Positions 26,429 through 36,300 of a stretch of DNA of 64,000 bases are shown piece by piece; within the stretch, counting starts at the first letter, position 1; each line of letters begins with the position of its first letter. Below the pieces are notes generated by a model, which ran no database searches, had not been told where the DNA came from, and saw only the letters and a program-made list of their open reading frames with translations. The DNA comes from Hyphomicrobiales bacterium (GTDB lineage: Bacteria; Pseudomonadota; Alphaproteobacteria; Rhizobiales; Rhizobiaceae), in NCBI GenBank assembly GCA_900467185.1, contig UBPA01000003.1, positions 496,001 to 560,000 on the forward strand, read 5' to 3'. The translations under genes and the position numbers were made by a program.

Positions 26429-28963
26429 TCAGCCCTTGACCGGTTCTCCCGGGACGCCGGCCGCGCGGGCCGTTTCCCGGTCCTTCCACCAGCGGCTGAG
26501 GAACAGGAGGATCGGGCCGCCGATGTAGATCGAGGAGGTGGTCGCGACGATCACGCCGAAGATCATCGGCCAGGCGAAGCTCTTCACCGCGTCGCCGCCC
26601 CAGATGGCCATGGGGACCAGGGAGAAGGCCGTCGCCATGGAGGTGAAGATGCATCGTGCGATCACCTGGTTGATCGACATGTCGATCAGTTCGGAAAACG
26701 GCATCGACTTGTACTTGCGCAGGTTCTCTCGCATGCGGTCGTAAACCACGACCTTGTCGTTGACGGAGTAGCCGATCATCGTCAGCACGGCGGCGATGGC
26801 CGTGAGGTTGAAGTCAATCCCCGTCAGCGCGAAGAAGCCGATGGTCTTGGTGATGTCGAGCAGCAGAACCGCGATGGCGCCCACCGCGAAGTGCCATTCG
26901 AAGCGCCACCAGATGTAGATCAGGATGGCGAGCATGGCGAGCGACACGGCCAGGAAGCCGGAACGGGCAAGCTCCGCGCTGATGGTCGGGCCCACCACTT
27001 CCGTGCGCTCGAACGAGGCATCCGGGATGGTGCTGGCAACGGCGCCCTTGATGGCGTTCAGCGCCACCGTCTGTTCCTGCTCCCCGCCCGGCTGGCGCTG
27101 GACGCGGATGAGGACGGACGTGCCCTGGCCGAATTCCTGCAGCGCGACTTCGCCGAGATTCAGGCCTTCGAGGTTTTCGCGCAGCTTGGGCAGGTCGAGC
27201 GTCGTCTTCGACGTGGTTTCCACCTGAATACCGCCGACGAAGTCGATGCCGTAGTTCAGGCCCGGCGTGAAGAACAGGATGACCGAGCTGATCGACAGGA
27301 AGGCCGACGTCGCGATGGCGATGTAGCGGCCGCGCATGAAGGAGAAGTGCGGCAGATGCCTGACCTTGCCGAACAGCCACGGGATGTCGAGCTTCTTCAT
27401 CTTCCGGCGCACAACGACTTCGCGCATCATCAGGCGGACGACGGTGATTGAGGTGAACATGGAGATGACGATGCCGAGCATCATGGTGACGGCGAAGCCG
27501 CGGACCGGGCCGGAGCCGAAGGCAAACAGCAGCACGGTGCCCGCAAGCGTCGTGACGTTGCTGTCGATGATGGTGGCGTAAGCTTTGTTGAAGCCGACAT
27601 CGAGTGCCTTCATGGCACCGGCGCCGGCTGCAGTTTCTTCCCGGATACGGGCATTGATCAGGATGTTGGCGTCGACGGCCATGCCGATACCGAGGATGAT
27701 GCCGGCGATGCCGGGCAGCGTCAGCGTGGAGCCCAGCATGCCGAGAACGCCGATCGTGAGGATCGTGTGCAGCAGCAGCCCGATATTGGCGATCATGCCC
27801 CAGGAGCCGTAGAGCACGACCATGAGCGTGACGACGAGGATGAAGCCGGCGATGCCGGTGAAGATGCCCATCCGGATCGAGTCGGAGCCGAGGTTCGGGC
27901 CGACGGAGCGTTCCTCGATGATGGTGAGCGGCGCCGGCAGCGCGCCGGACCGCAGGAGCGCGGAGAGGACGGTTGCTTCCTGGGCGGTGAAGTTGCCCGA
28001 GATCTGGCCCTGCCCGCCGAGGATCGGCTCGCGGATGACGGGCGCCGTCAGCACCTTGCCATCGAGCACGATGGCGAAGGGCTTGCCGACATTGTCGCGG
28101 GTGATTTCGGCGAACTGGCGTGCGCCCTGTGCGTCGAAGGAGAAGGAGACGATCGGCTCGTTGGTCTGCTGGTTGAAGCCGGCCTTGGCGTCGGCAAGAC
28201 GCTCGCCGGAAATGGCGACGCGGGTCTCCACGGCATATTTCGCCGGATCGTTGGCGCCCACGAGGATATCGACGCCGCGCGGTGCGACGCCGTTCGGATC
28301 GACCGTCTGATCGACCATGTGGAAGCTCATCTGGGCGGTGGAGCCGAGAAGCTGGCGCAGGCGCGTCGGGTCCTGCAGACCCGGCAGCTGGACGAGGATG
28401 CGGTCCGAGCCGACGCGCTGGATGAGCGGCTCGGCAACGCCGACCTGGTCGACGCGACGGCGGATGATCTCGAGGCTCTGATCGACGGCCGCCGTCATGC
28501 GTTCATCGAGGCCGGCCTGGGTCAGGCGAACCGTGATGGCGGCGTCGGCGCTGGTGACGTTGATATCGGAGGACGACGAGCCGAAGCCGAGCGGGCTAGC
28601 CGGCGCGGCGAGCGCGTTGATCTTCGGGGTCACGCGGTCGCGGGCGTCCACATCGGCGATCGTGACGACGATGGCGTCGCCGGCGATGCGCGCGGAGGAA
28701 ACGGGCACGCGCTCCGTGCGCAGCACGCCGCGGATATCATCCAGAAGCGTGTTCAGCCGGGCCTGCCGCAGACCGGCGGCATCGACTTCGAGCACGAGGT
28801 GGGAGCCGCCCTTGAGGTCGAGACCGAGGGTGACCGGCTTGACCGGGAGGTAGGCGGCGTAACGCTGCTGCGTTTCCACCGAGAGTACGTTGGGAAGCGC
28901 CGCGATGATCCCGAAGAGGGTGATCGCGACATAGGCCAGAATGGCCCATTTCGATGTGCGCAT
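26429..28963 (-). CDS. secDF: Fused protein translocase SecDF
   Basis: An 844-residue fusion of SecD and SecF, the proton-driven subunits that pull secreted proteins through SecYEG. First span at about 8-27, then VTLGLDLKGGSHL (SecD motif), a periplasmic domain, GIAGIILGIGMAVDANILI (SecD motif with conserved Asp/Arg), and the SecF half from about residue 535 (GLNYGIDFVGG, then MIGYSVNDKVVVYDR). The ATG at 28963 gives the normal N-terminus MRTSKWAILAY; the open frame continues 170 codons upstream without family similarity. It follows an exported protein gene by 89 bases. yajC is not adjacent here. Confidence 0.96.
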   Translation of the reverse strand: MRTSKWAILAYVAITLFGIIAALPNVLSVETQQRYAAYLPVKPVTLGLDLKGGSHLVLEVDAAGLRQARLNTLLDDIRGVLRTERVPVSSARIAGDAIVVTIADVDARDRVTPKINALAAPASPLGFGSSSSDINVTSADAAITVRLTQAGLDERMTAAVDQSLEIIRRRVDQVGVAEPLIQRVGSDRILVQLPGLQDPTRLRQLLGSTAQMSFHMVDQTVDPNGVAPRGVDILVGANDPAKYAVETRVAISGERLADAKAGFNQQTNEPIVSFSFDAQGARQFAEITRDNVGKPFAIVLDGKVLTAPVIREPILGGQGQISGNFTAQEATVLSALLRSGALPAPLTIIEERSVGPNLGSDSIRMGIFTGIAGFILVVTLMVVLYGSWGMIANIGLLLHTILTIGVLGMLGSTLTLPGIAGIILGIGMAVDANILINARIREETAAGAGAMKALDVGFNKAYATIIDSNVTTLAGTVLLFAFGSGPVRGFAVTMMLGIVISMFTSITVVRLMMREVVVRRKMKKLDIPWLFGKVRHLPHFSFMRGRYIAIATSAFLSISSVILFFTPGLNYGIDFVGGIQVETTSKTTLDLPKLRENLEGLNLGEVALQEFGQGTSVLIRVQRQPGGEQEQTVALNAIKGAVASTIPDASFERTEVVGPTISAELARSGFLAVSLAMLAILIYIWWRFEWHFAVGAIAVLLLDITKTIGFFALTGIDFNLTAIAAVLTMIGYSVNDKVVVYDRMRENLRKYKSMPFSELIDMSINQVIARCIFTSMATAFSLVPMAIWGGDAVKSFAWPMIFGVIVATTSSIYIGGPILLFLSRWWKDRETARAAGVPGEPVKG

Positions 28964-29052
28964 GAAGGGTTTCCAATATCGTCCGCCCGGAACCCCTGAC
29001 GGGTGCGGCGGGTCGTGAAGGCAAAGGGTATGACGCGCGAGGCGCCGGCGCG

Positions 29053-29517
29053 TCAGCGGCCAAACGGCCCGAGAACCGGCGGCGCCCGGGCTTCGGCGGC
29101 CTCGGACACACCGCCGTGGAGACGATGGCTGCGGCCTGGAGCAGCCGTGACGGTGGCGGGGTGAAGACGGGCTGGCGCCCGGACGGCCGGAAGAAGAAAC
29201 GGATCGGCACCGCCGGGAACGGGCTTTGCGTCCACGCGCTCGGCCGTGAAACGGATATCGGCCGGCTGGGCCGCCCGAAGGGCCTGGCGGGAGAGCGCGG
29301 TATCGGCGGCGCGGCCGTCCCGGTTCTCGCGGTCGGAGACGTCGCCGGACCGAAGGAAAGCGCCGGTGCCCGAGGCGACGATCTGGGCTGACGCGACGAG
29401 CGGCATCGCCAGCACGGCGGCAAACAGCCACAGAAGCGCCAGAAGCCGCGTCGAGGCTCCCCACGCTGCCCGGCGCCATTGCTGCCGGCGGCTCGCTCTG
29501 CCGATCCCGTCGCTCAC
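29053..29517 (-). CDS. Hypothetical exported protein upstream of secDF
   Basis: A 154-residue frame beginning at GTG 29517 with AAGGA eight bases upstream. It has a positively charged N-terminus, a hydrophobic core (LLALLWLFAAVLAMPLVA) and a likely signal-peptidase site (ASA|Q near residue 45). The rest is low-complexity, proline/alanine/arginine-rich and matches no family I know. Third-codon positions are strongly G/C, which supports real coding. Probably co-transcribed with secDF from the promoter at 29597-29625. Confidence 0.55.
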   Translation of the reverse strand: MSDGIGRASRRQQWRRAAWGASTRLLALLWLFAAVLAMPLVASAQIVASGTGAFLRSGDVSDRENRDGRAADTALSRQALRAAQPADIRFTAERVDAKPVPGGADPFLLPAVRAPARLHPATVTAAPGRSHRLHGGVSEAAEARAPPVLGPFGR

Positions 29518-29596
29518 GGGCCTGTCCTTCCCTGCGGACCGCTTCGGAGCGCTCCGTCTCTTCTGGTCACGCTAAAACGCGTCGTCGATGCGGGCT

Positions 29597-29625
29597 TTAC
29601 AACCATTCCCGGCAAGCAAAGTCAA
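29597..29625 (-). promoter_or_regulatory. Candidate sigma-70 promoter for the exported protein and secDF
   Basis: Minus-strand TTGACT (29620-29625) and TTGTAA (29597-29602) are separated by 17 bases, about 80 bases upstream of the GTG start at 29517. Confidence 0.4.
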
Positions 29626-29654
29626 ATCACGCTCTCTCCACGGATGCGGCAAGC

Positions 29655-30533
29655 TCAGCCGGCGCTGCGCAGGAGCGGGCAGACCAGCCCGGTCGGGCCG
29701 CCTTCGCATGCCACGCAGAGGGCGTCGCCCTCGAAGGTCTGCACCGTGCAGCCGGCCGCCTCCAGCGCCCCTTGCGTCTTCGGATATCCCGACAGCATCA
29801 CCAGCTCGCCCGGCTTCAGCGCGAGAACCTGCAGGCTGACACCGTTGCTGGCATGGAATTCGTCGGCGGGCGCCTCGATAAGGCTGATGCCCCATTCCTG
29901 CAGGATCTGGTAGAGCGCGACGGGAAGAAGCGGCGCGAAGACCAGCGCCAGATCGCGCCGCAGGGGGCTGACGATCGAGGACAGGTGGAAGCAGGCATCG
30001 TCGCCGTTCCAGAGCGGCAGGTCGTAGCTGAGGGCGTCGACGCCTTGCGCGGCAAGAATCGTCGCCAGCTGGGCGATGCCCTCGTCATTGGTGCGCAAGC
30101 CGCGGCCGATGAGCAGCGTTTCCGCATCCAGCCAGACGAGGTCTCCGCCCTCGACCGTACCGAAGCCGCCGATACGGCCGAGAATCGGAACGCCCGCTTT
30201 CTTGCAGGCGGCTTCGTGGAGCGCGACCTCCTTGCGCCGCTCGACCTTGCCCGGCCGCAGGAGGACCGCCCCATGCGGCGTCATCAACAGCGGATCCTGC
30301 GTGAACATCGCATCGGCAAGACCATCGCCTCTGTCCTCGATCCAGAGGATCTCGGCACCGGATTGCTCCACGAGGCGCGCAACGCCGTCATATTGCCGGA
30401 TGGCTTTTTCAGCGTCGAAAGCCGCGCCGTAATGCCACAGCGCGGCATCGGCAGCCATCAGGCTTTTCGCCGGACGGCGCATGAGGACGCGCCTGAGGGG
30501 GGCCGACATATCCCGAACGCCGAATTCCGCCAT
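29655..30533 (-). CDS. Dimethylarginine dimethylaminohydrolase/amidinotransferase-family protein lacking the usual nucleophile
   Basis: A 292-residue guanidino-group-modifying enzyme fold. Family features: TQDPLLMTPHGAVLLRPGK, GTVEGGDLVWLD, RTNDEG, the catalytic-histidine segment ACFHLSSIVSPLRRDLAL, and the C-terminal CEGGPTGLVCPLLR. In relatives the last motif reads GGPTC followed by L-T/S, and that Cys is the nucleophile; here it is Gly, with cysteines four residues... upstream (CEGG) and three residues downstream (VC). Activity is therefore uncertain. CAGGAG precedes the ATG. A hairpin/terminator lies about 90 bases upstream. Substrate cannot be assigned. Confidence 0.75.
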   Translation of the reverse strand: MAEFGVRDMSAPLRRVLMRRPAKSLMAADAALWHYGAAFDAEKAIRQYDGVARLVEQSGAEILWIEDRGDGLADAMFTQDPLLMTPHGAVLLRPGKVERRKEVALHEAACKKAGVPILGRIGGFGTVEGGDLVWLDAETLLIGRGLRTNDEGIAQLATILAAQGVDALSYDLPLWNGDDACFHLSSIVSPLRRDLALVFAPLLPVALYQILQEWGISLIEAPADEFHASNGVSLQVLALKPGELVMLSGYPKTQGALEAAGCTVQTFEGDALCVACEGGPTGLVCPLLRSAG

Positions 30534-30622
30534 GATCTCTCCTGTCCGAACGAAGCACCCAGCGGCCCGTCCTGCATCGGACGCGCATCATAGGCAGGCC
30601 TGCGACGGCGACAAGGGCCACG

Positions 30623-30700
30623 AAAAAGGCCGCAGGACGGGACGATCCTGCGGCTTGAAATCGGGACAGTCTATCAGGCGACACCGCACGCACGGTGTCG
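30623..30700 (-). terminator. Two hairpins and a T-run upstream of the amidinohydrolase-like gene (attenuator or small-RNA terminator)
   Basis: Reading the minus strand, CGACACCG/CGGTGTCG form a perfect 8-bp stem with a six-base loop (30679-30700). Further on, GCCGCAGGA/TCCTGCGGC form a 9-bp stem with an eight-base loop (30629-30654), followed by CCTTTTT. The second is a good intrinsic terminator. It sits in the 5' region of the gene starting at 30533, so it may be an attenuator, or it may end a small RNA transcribed from the 30700-30800 area. The remainder of the gap, to 31043, shows no other gene that I can support. Confidence 0.55.
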
Positions 30701-31043
30701 ATGGGCCGACCTTAGCCACCGCCCGTCAGCATCGGCTTAAGCGTTTCGGGACAATTTGACCGATCGCCACATTTCCATCCGCTCGCCCTCCCGCCGTCAG
30801 GCTGCAGCCTGGCTCAAGATTGGGACGATATCTCCTCTCACATGCCGGCGGGCATACGGCATCCTGCATGTCCGCAACCCATGCGGATCCCGATCCGCCC
30901 GCCGGCAATCCCCTGCCATTTCCTCATCGACGCCGGTTCTGCATCATGGCCGGATCATTTTCCCCTTGCCTCGATTGGCATGTCGGGCGACATGCGTGAC
31001 GGCCGCGACGGGCGTTTGGCAAATGGCGAGAAGGATGGCAGCG

Positions 31044-31358
31044 ATGAAGACGGCGGCGGAATGCCAATCGATGTCCGATATCCGGACGGAGATCGACCGG
31101 CTCGACGAGACGCTCATGCGGCTTCTGGCAGAACGCTGGAGCTATATCGGCCGGGCGGGCGAGATCAAGACGGAGGTCGGCCTTCCCGCCGACATTCCGA
31201 GCCGCGTCGATGAGGTCCGCGCCAATGTCCGCCGCCACGCCGCCGATCTCGGCCTCGATCCCGCTTTCTACGATGCGATCTGGGCGCAGCTGATTCGCCA
31301 TAGCATCGTGCGGGAGGAAGAGATTCTCGCGCCGCGGGACACGATCTCGAACACCTGA
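31044..31358 (+). CDS. Stand-alone AroQ-type chorismate mutase
   Basis: A 104-residue all-helical chorismate mutase (type II fold) that rearranges chorismate to prephenate. IRTEIDRLDETLMRLLAERWSY is the first helix with the catalytic arginine; the remaining helices contain IGRAGEIKTE, AHVRRHA-like and WAQLIRHSIVREE. AGAAGG lies nine bases before the ATG at 31044; the frame is open much further upstream without ribosome-binding site or family similarity. It is monofunctional, not fused to prephenate dehydratase. An aminotransferase gene is convergent downstream. An isochorismate-pyruvate-lyase-like activity is less likely but not excluded. Confidence 0.87.
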   Translation: MKTAAECQSMSDIRTEIDRLDETLMRLLAERWSYIGRAGEIKTEVGLPADIPSRVDEVRANVRRHAADLGLDPAFYDAIWAQLIRHSIVREEEILAPRDTISNT

Positions 31359-31373
31359 TTACGCCACGGACAT

Positions 31374-31399
31374 ATCCGGCAAAGGCTGGTTTGCCGGAT
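31374..31399. terminator. Perfect 10-bp hairpin between convergent genes
   Basis: ATCCGGCAAA and TTTGCCGGAT pair with a six-base loop, between the chorismate mutase stop (31358) and the aminotransferase stop (31430). It has no clear T-run, so it is a terminator-like structure usable from both sides. Confidence 0.5.
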
Positions 31400-31429
31400 G
31401 GTTCTGTCTGCGATGTCGACCGCCGACGA

Positions 31430-32638
31430 TCAGAGCGCGGCGATATAGCTCGCAAGCCTGTCGGCGGCCGTGCGGACGTGAAGCGGGTCCCGCAGGAAGC
31501 AGGCGCGCATGAAGCCGGCACCGCCGGCCCCGAACGCCGTGCCCGGCGCAAGGCCGACCAGCGTGCGATCGACGATATCGAGCGCTGCCGCGCGCACGTC
31601 GGTGATGCCGTCGATCTTCAGAAAGGCGTAGATGGCACCGTCCGGGCGGAGCGTCTCCACGCGGTTCGTCGCGATCAGCGCATCGCAGAGAATGTCGCGC
31701 GACATCGTCGCCTTGACGACGTTCTGCCGGGCGAATTCGTCGCCGTGATCGAGGGCGGCGCAGGCGCCGGCCTGGATGAAGGGTGCAACGCCGGAGGTGG
31801 AATACTGGATGAGGTTTTCGAGCGCCTGGCCGATCTCTGCCGGGGCAACGATCCACCCTGCCCGCCAGCCGGTCATCGACCAGTTCTTGGAAAAGGAATT
31901 GACGAAAATAATCCGGTCCTCGTCGTCCATCACGTCGAGGAAGGACGGTGCGCGGGCATCGGCATAGAAGTAGAGCGCGTAGATTTCGTCGGCGATGATC
32001 CACAGACCATGGCGACGGGCGAGATCCAGAAGGGCGACGAGATCGGCCTGCGTTGCCGTCCAGCCGGTCGGGTTCGAGGGCGTGTTGACGAAGATCGCCT
32101 TGGTGCGCGGGGTGATCGCTGCCTCGATGCGGCCGAGGTCCAGCTGCCACTTGCCGTTCGTGAACGACAGGGGCACGCCGATGGCGCGGGCGCCGGAAAG
32201 CTCGGCAGAGGCCGCGAAATTCGGCCAGGCCGGCGTGAGATAGAGAAGCTCGTCGCCCGGAGACGCCACCGCCTCGACCGACAGCTTGATCGACTGCATG
32301 CCGGAGCCAGTGACGAAGACATTGTCCATGCCGAGCGTCTTGTTGAAATGCCGGTCGTAATAGCGGACGATCGCCTGACGCAGCTCGGGGATGCCGCGCT
32401 GCCAGGTATAAAAGGTCTCGCCGGCCGTCAGCGACTGGCGCGCCGCCTGCGAGATGAAGTCCGGCGTCGGCAGGTCGCCCTCGCCCACCCAGAGCGGAAT
32501 GAGCCCTTCGCGACCGCGCGCATAGTTCACGACCTCGACGATGCCGCTCTGCGGTGCGGCAAGCGCCCGGGCGCTGAGGCCGGACGCGGCGTCCGTCGAA
32601 GCAGGATCGGAGGATGGGGAGATGGAGGATGACGACAT
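31430..32638 (-). CDS. PLP-dependent class I/II aminotransferase
   Basis: A 402-residue fold-type I aminotransferase of the aspartate-aminotransferase superfamily. It carries VNTPSNPTGW, DEIYALYFY (Asp and Tyr that contact PLP), the Schiff-base lysine in NSFSKNWSMTGWRAGW and the C-terminal arginine segment GFMRACF. The protein has a serine-rich N-terminal tail of about 30 residues. The specific substrate is not decidable; proximity to a chorismate mutase raises aromatic amino acid transamination as a possibility only. The gene is transcribed towards the chorismate mutase. Confidence 0.9.
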   Translation of the reverse strand: MSSSSISPSSDPASTDAASGLSARALAAPQSGIVEVVNYARGREGLIPLWVGEGDLPTPDFISQAARQSLTAGETFYTWQRGIPELRQAIVRYYDRHFNKTLGMDNVFVTGSGMQSIKLSVEAVASPGDELLYLTPAWPNFAASAELSGARAIGVPLSFTNGKWQLDLGRIEAAITPRTKAIFVNTPSNPTGWTATQADLVALLDLARRHGLWIIADEIYALYFYADARAPSFLDVMDDEDRIIFVNSFSKNWSMTGWRAGWIVAPAEIGQALENLIQYSTSGVAPFIQAGACAALDHGDEFARQNVVKATMSRDILCDALIATNRVETLRPDGAIYAFLKIDGITDVRAAALDIVDRTLVGLAPGTAFGAGGAGFMRACFLRDPLHVRTAADRLASYIAAL

Positions 32639-32685
32639 GGCTGCTGCGGTCCGGTTGACGACGACCCGGACGTCCTAGACCCTTT

Positions 32686-32730
32686 CGATCGGACGATCAC
32701 GCGATAATCGCTGGCCGTCCGATCGATTTT
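32686..32730 (+). terminator. Terminator-like inverted repeat
   Basis: CGATCGGACG (32686-32695) and CGTCCGATCG (32716-32725) are a perfect 10-bp inverted repeat followed by ATTTT on the plus strand. It lies between the mscL stop and the aminotransferase start. Confidence 0.4.
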
Positions 32731-32744
32731 CGTGATGTGTCGCC

Positions 32745-33182
32745 TCAGACGCGCGGCGCGCGCAGCAGATCGCGAATTTCCGTCAGGAGCTGGACGTCTG
32801 CCGGCGGCGGAGCCTGCTCTTCCTTGCCCTCGCGCTTGTCGCGCTCGACGGAGGCGCGCAGCTTGTTCACGGCCTTGATCATCATGAAGATGATCCATGC
32901 GAGGATGAGGAAGTTGATGAAGACGGTGATGAAATTGCCGTAGGCGAAGATGGCGCCCTGCTCGCGCGCCTGCGCCAGCGTCGTCGCCGTTACATTGCCG
33001 CTGAGCACAAGGAAGTAGTTGGAGAAATCGAAGCCGCCGCCCGTCAGCGCGCCGACGACCGGCATCACCAAATCGTTGACGACGCTGTCGACGATCTTGC
33101 TGAAGGCCGCACCGATGATCACGCCGACGGCCAGATCCATCACGTTGCCGCGGGCGATAAATTGCTTGAATTCGTTCAACAT
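32745..33182 (-). CDS. mscL: Large-conductance mechanosensitive channel
   Basis: A 145-residue homopentameric inner-membrane channel that opens under osmotic downshock. N-terminal helix plus first span ([23 protein letters not shown]), periplasmic loop, second span ([24 protein letters not shown]) and a charged C-terminal helix ([11 protein letters not shown]) are all visible and the length is normal. AAGGAG precedes the ATG. Transcribed alone. Confidence 0.97.
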   Translation of the reverse strand: MLNEFKQFIARGNVMDLAVGVIIGAAFSKIVDSVVNDLVMPVVGALTGGGFDFSNYFLVLSGNVTATTLAQAREQGAIFAYGNFITVFINFLILAWIIFMMIKAVNKLRASVERDKREGKEEQAPPPADVQLLTEIRDLLRAPRV

Positions 33183-33393
33183 TCCAACTCTCCTTTGACG
33201 CGCACCGGACTTGCCGGACCCCGATATGCAACCTATCGCCTTACGCGGGAAAGAAAAGTGGGGCTTGCACGCTTTCGTGATCCGTCTCCTCGTTCGTAAC
33301 CGGGCTTCGACTTAAGACGAAAGCCAGGGCAATTCTCTTGAGCCTGCCTTTGGCCTATGCTCGACATGAGGGACGCGGCAGAGGGAGGAACCC

Positions 33394-36300
33394 ATGCTAT
33401 CCGGCACGGTCGTCTTCGCGGCCGCATTCACCTATCTGCTGCTGCTGTTTGCCGTCGCCACCTATGGCGACCGGAAGGCGCGCAAGGCGGCGTCCGGCGG
33501 TCTGGCCGCGCGCGGGCGGCCGCTCGTCTATGCCTTCAGCCTGGCGATCTACTGCACGAGCTGGACCTATTTCGGCGGCATCGGCCTTGCGGCCGAACGG
33601 GGGCTGGAATTCACCGGCATCTATATCGGGCCGATCCTCATGTTCACCGTGGGCCTGCCGATCATCCGCCGCATCACCACGCTCGCCAAGTCGCAGAAGC
33701 TGACATCGGTCGCCGACTTCATGGCGGCGCGCTATGGCAAGAACCCGACCGTCGCCGGCATCGTCGCGCTGATCTCTCTGGTCGGAGCCATTCCCTATAT
33801 CGCCCTGCAGCTCAAAGCCGTGTCGAGCTCGATGGCGGTGCTGGTCGATACGCGGCCCTACGGGCTCGACAGCGGAACGGCGTTCATCGACCTGCCGCTG
33901 CTCGTGACGCTGTTTCTCGCCTGCTTTGCCATCGTCTTCGGCACGCGCCACACGGATGCGACGGAGCATCAGGACGGGCTGATCCTCGCCATCGCCATGG
34001 AATCGGTCGTCAAGCTCGTGGCACTGGTCACCGTCGGGCTCTATGTCGTGTTCTTCCTGTTCGACGGTCCCGCCGACATGCTGGTCCGCGCCGGGGAGAA
34101 CAGCGCCGTGATGGAGGCCCTGACCTACCGGACGCCGATGGCGCGCTGGATCGTGCTCACCCTTCTCTCGGCCATCGCCATCATCATGCTGCCGCGGCAG
34201 TTCCATGTGACGGTGGTGGAGAACCGCACGCCGGGCGAGCTGCGGATGGCGGGCATTCTGTTTCCACTCTACCTGATCGGCATCAATCTCTTCGTGCTGC
34301 CGGTCGCCATTGCCGGCATGCTAACGTTCCAGGGGAATGGCGTCGCCGATCTCTACCTGCTGACGCTGCCGCTGTCGCACGATCTGCCGGTCCTCACGCT
34401 CGTCGCCTTCATCGGCGGCTTCTCGGCCGCCACCGCCATGGTCATCGTGGCCTCCGTCGCGCTGTCGATCATGTTGTCGAACGACATCGTCATGCCGATC
34501 TTCCTGCGGCGGAACCTGACCGGGCGCGGGCGCTCAAAGGATGTCGGCGCCACCCTGCTCAACGTCCGCCGGATGGCGATCTTCGCGGTGCTGCTGCTCG
34601 GCTACGGCTACTATCGGGCGGCCGACATGAGCGCCGGTCTCGCCTCGCTCGGCCTCCTGTCCTTCGCAGCCATCGCCCAGATGGCGCCGGCCATGTTCGG
34701 CGGGCTCGTCTGGCGGCAGGCGAATGCGCGCGGTGCCATTGCCGGCATGACCATCGGTTTCTTCGTCTGGGCCTATCTGCTCTTCCTGCCAAGCCTCGGC
34801 GGTCCCGACAATTCGCAGGTCGCCGCGACCATTCTCGGCTTCCTGTTTCCCTTTGCCGAGATGTTCACCGCACAGGCGGCCGATCCGCTGGTCAACGCCA
34901 CGGCGCTCAGCCTGCTCTTCAACAGCACGGCCTATGTGCTGTTCTCGCTGTCGCGCACGCCGAAACCGCTGGAGCGGCTGCAGGCCGGGCTGTTCATCCG
35001 CCGGGCGTCCCGAACGGAACGCGCCTTTCGCGGGCGCAAGACCAAGATCACGGTGCTCGACCTGAAAAGCACCATCGCGCGCTATCTTGGCGAGGAGCGG
35101 ATGCAGCGATCGTTCGAGACCTATGCGGCCAGGAGCGGGCGGCGGCTCGACGACGGGCAGCCGGCCGACATGGCGCTCATCCATTTCTCCGAGCAGATCC
35201 TCGGCAGCGCCATCGGCTCGTCCTCGGCCCGCCTCGTGCTGTCGCTCGTCCTGCAACGGCTCGACGACACCTCGCCGGACACCGCGATCCTGCTCGATCA
35301 GGCGAGCGAAGCCCTGCAGTACAATCAGGACATGCTGCAGACGGCGCTCTCGCAGATGGACCAGGGCATCGCCGTGTTCGACAGCTCCAACCACCTGATC
35401 ATCTGGAACCGGCGCTTCCGGCAGTTGCTCGACCTGCCGGAGGCCTCGGGACAGGTAGGCTTCCCGCTGTCGGAGATCGTCGCAATCCTGACGCAGCGCG
35501 GCGACCGGGTGCGCGACGGCGAGCCGGCTTTGCTGACGAGCTTTCTCGTGCTCGACAAGCCGTTTCAACTGGTCCTTTCAGGCGGCGAGCGGATCATCGA
35601 GGTGCGCAGCAATGCGATGCCGGACAAGGGTCTGGTAACGACCTATACCGATATCACCCAGCGGGTGGCGGCCGACATGGCACTCTTGCAGGCGAACGAA
35701 ACGCTGGAGGCCCGCGTGGCCGAGCGCACGGCGGAGCTGACGCGGGTGAACCGCGAGGTGGCGGAGGCGCGCGCCGCGGCCGAAGAGGCGAACAATGGCA
35801 AGACGCGATTCTTCGCGGCGGCCGGCCACGATATCCTGCAACCGCTGAACGCCGCGCGGCTGTATTCCTCCTCGCTGGTCGAGCGGCTCGGCGCCTCCGA
35901 GAACCGGCTTCTCGTCCAGAACATCGATTCCTCGCTCGAGTCCGTCGAAGCCATTCTCGGTGCCGTACTCGATATTTCCCGGCTCGATACGGGCGCCATG
36001 AAGGCGCGGCTGCAGACCGTGCCGCTCGATGATTTCCTCCGGCGGATCGAGACGGATTTTGCACCCGTCGCCAAGGCGAGCGGCCTGACGCTCACCGTCA
36101 TGCCCACCTCGCTGAGCGTTCGCACCGACCCGAACCTGCTGCGCCGGCTGGTGCAGAACCTCGTGTCGAACGCCGTGAAATACACGCCGAGCGGCCGGGT
36201 GCTGGTGGGTGTGCGGCGCCGGGGCGCGGAGGCGGTGATCGAGGTCATCGATTCCGGCATCGGCATTCCCGCCTCGAAATTCCGCACCGTGTTCAAGGAG

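Noticed and set aside
28964-29479. Extended N-terminus of SecDF in the same frame
   Set aside because: The extension is Arg/Pro/Ser-rich, overlaps the exported protein gene and is absent from the SecDF family.
30623-30700. Guanidine-II (mini-ykkC) riboswitch on the plus strand
   Set aside because: Loop sequences contain ACGA and ACGC but not two standard ACGR hairpins, stems are too long, and no guanidine gene follows on that strand.
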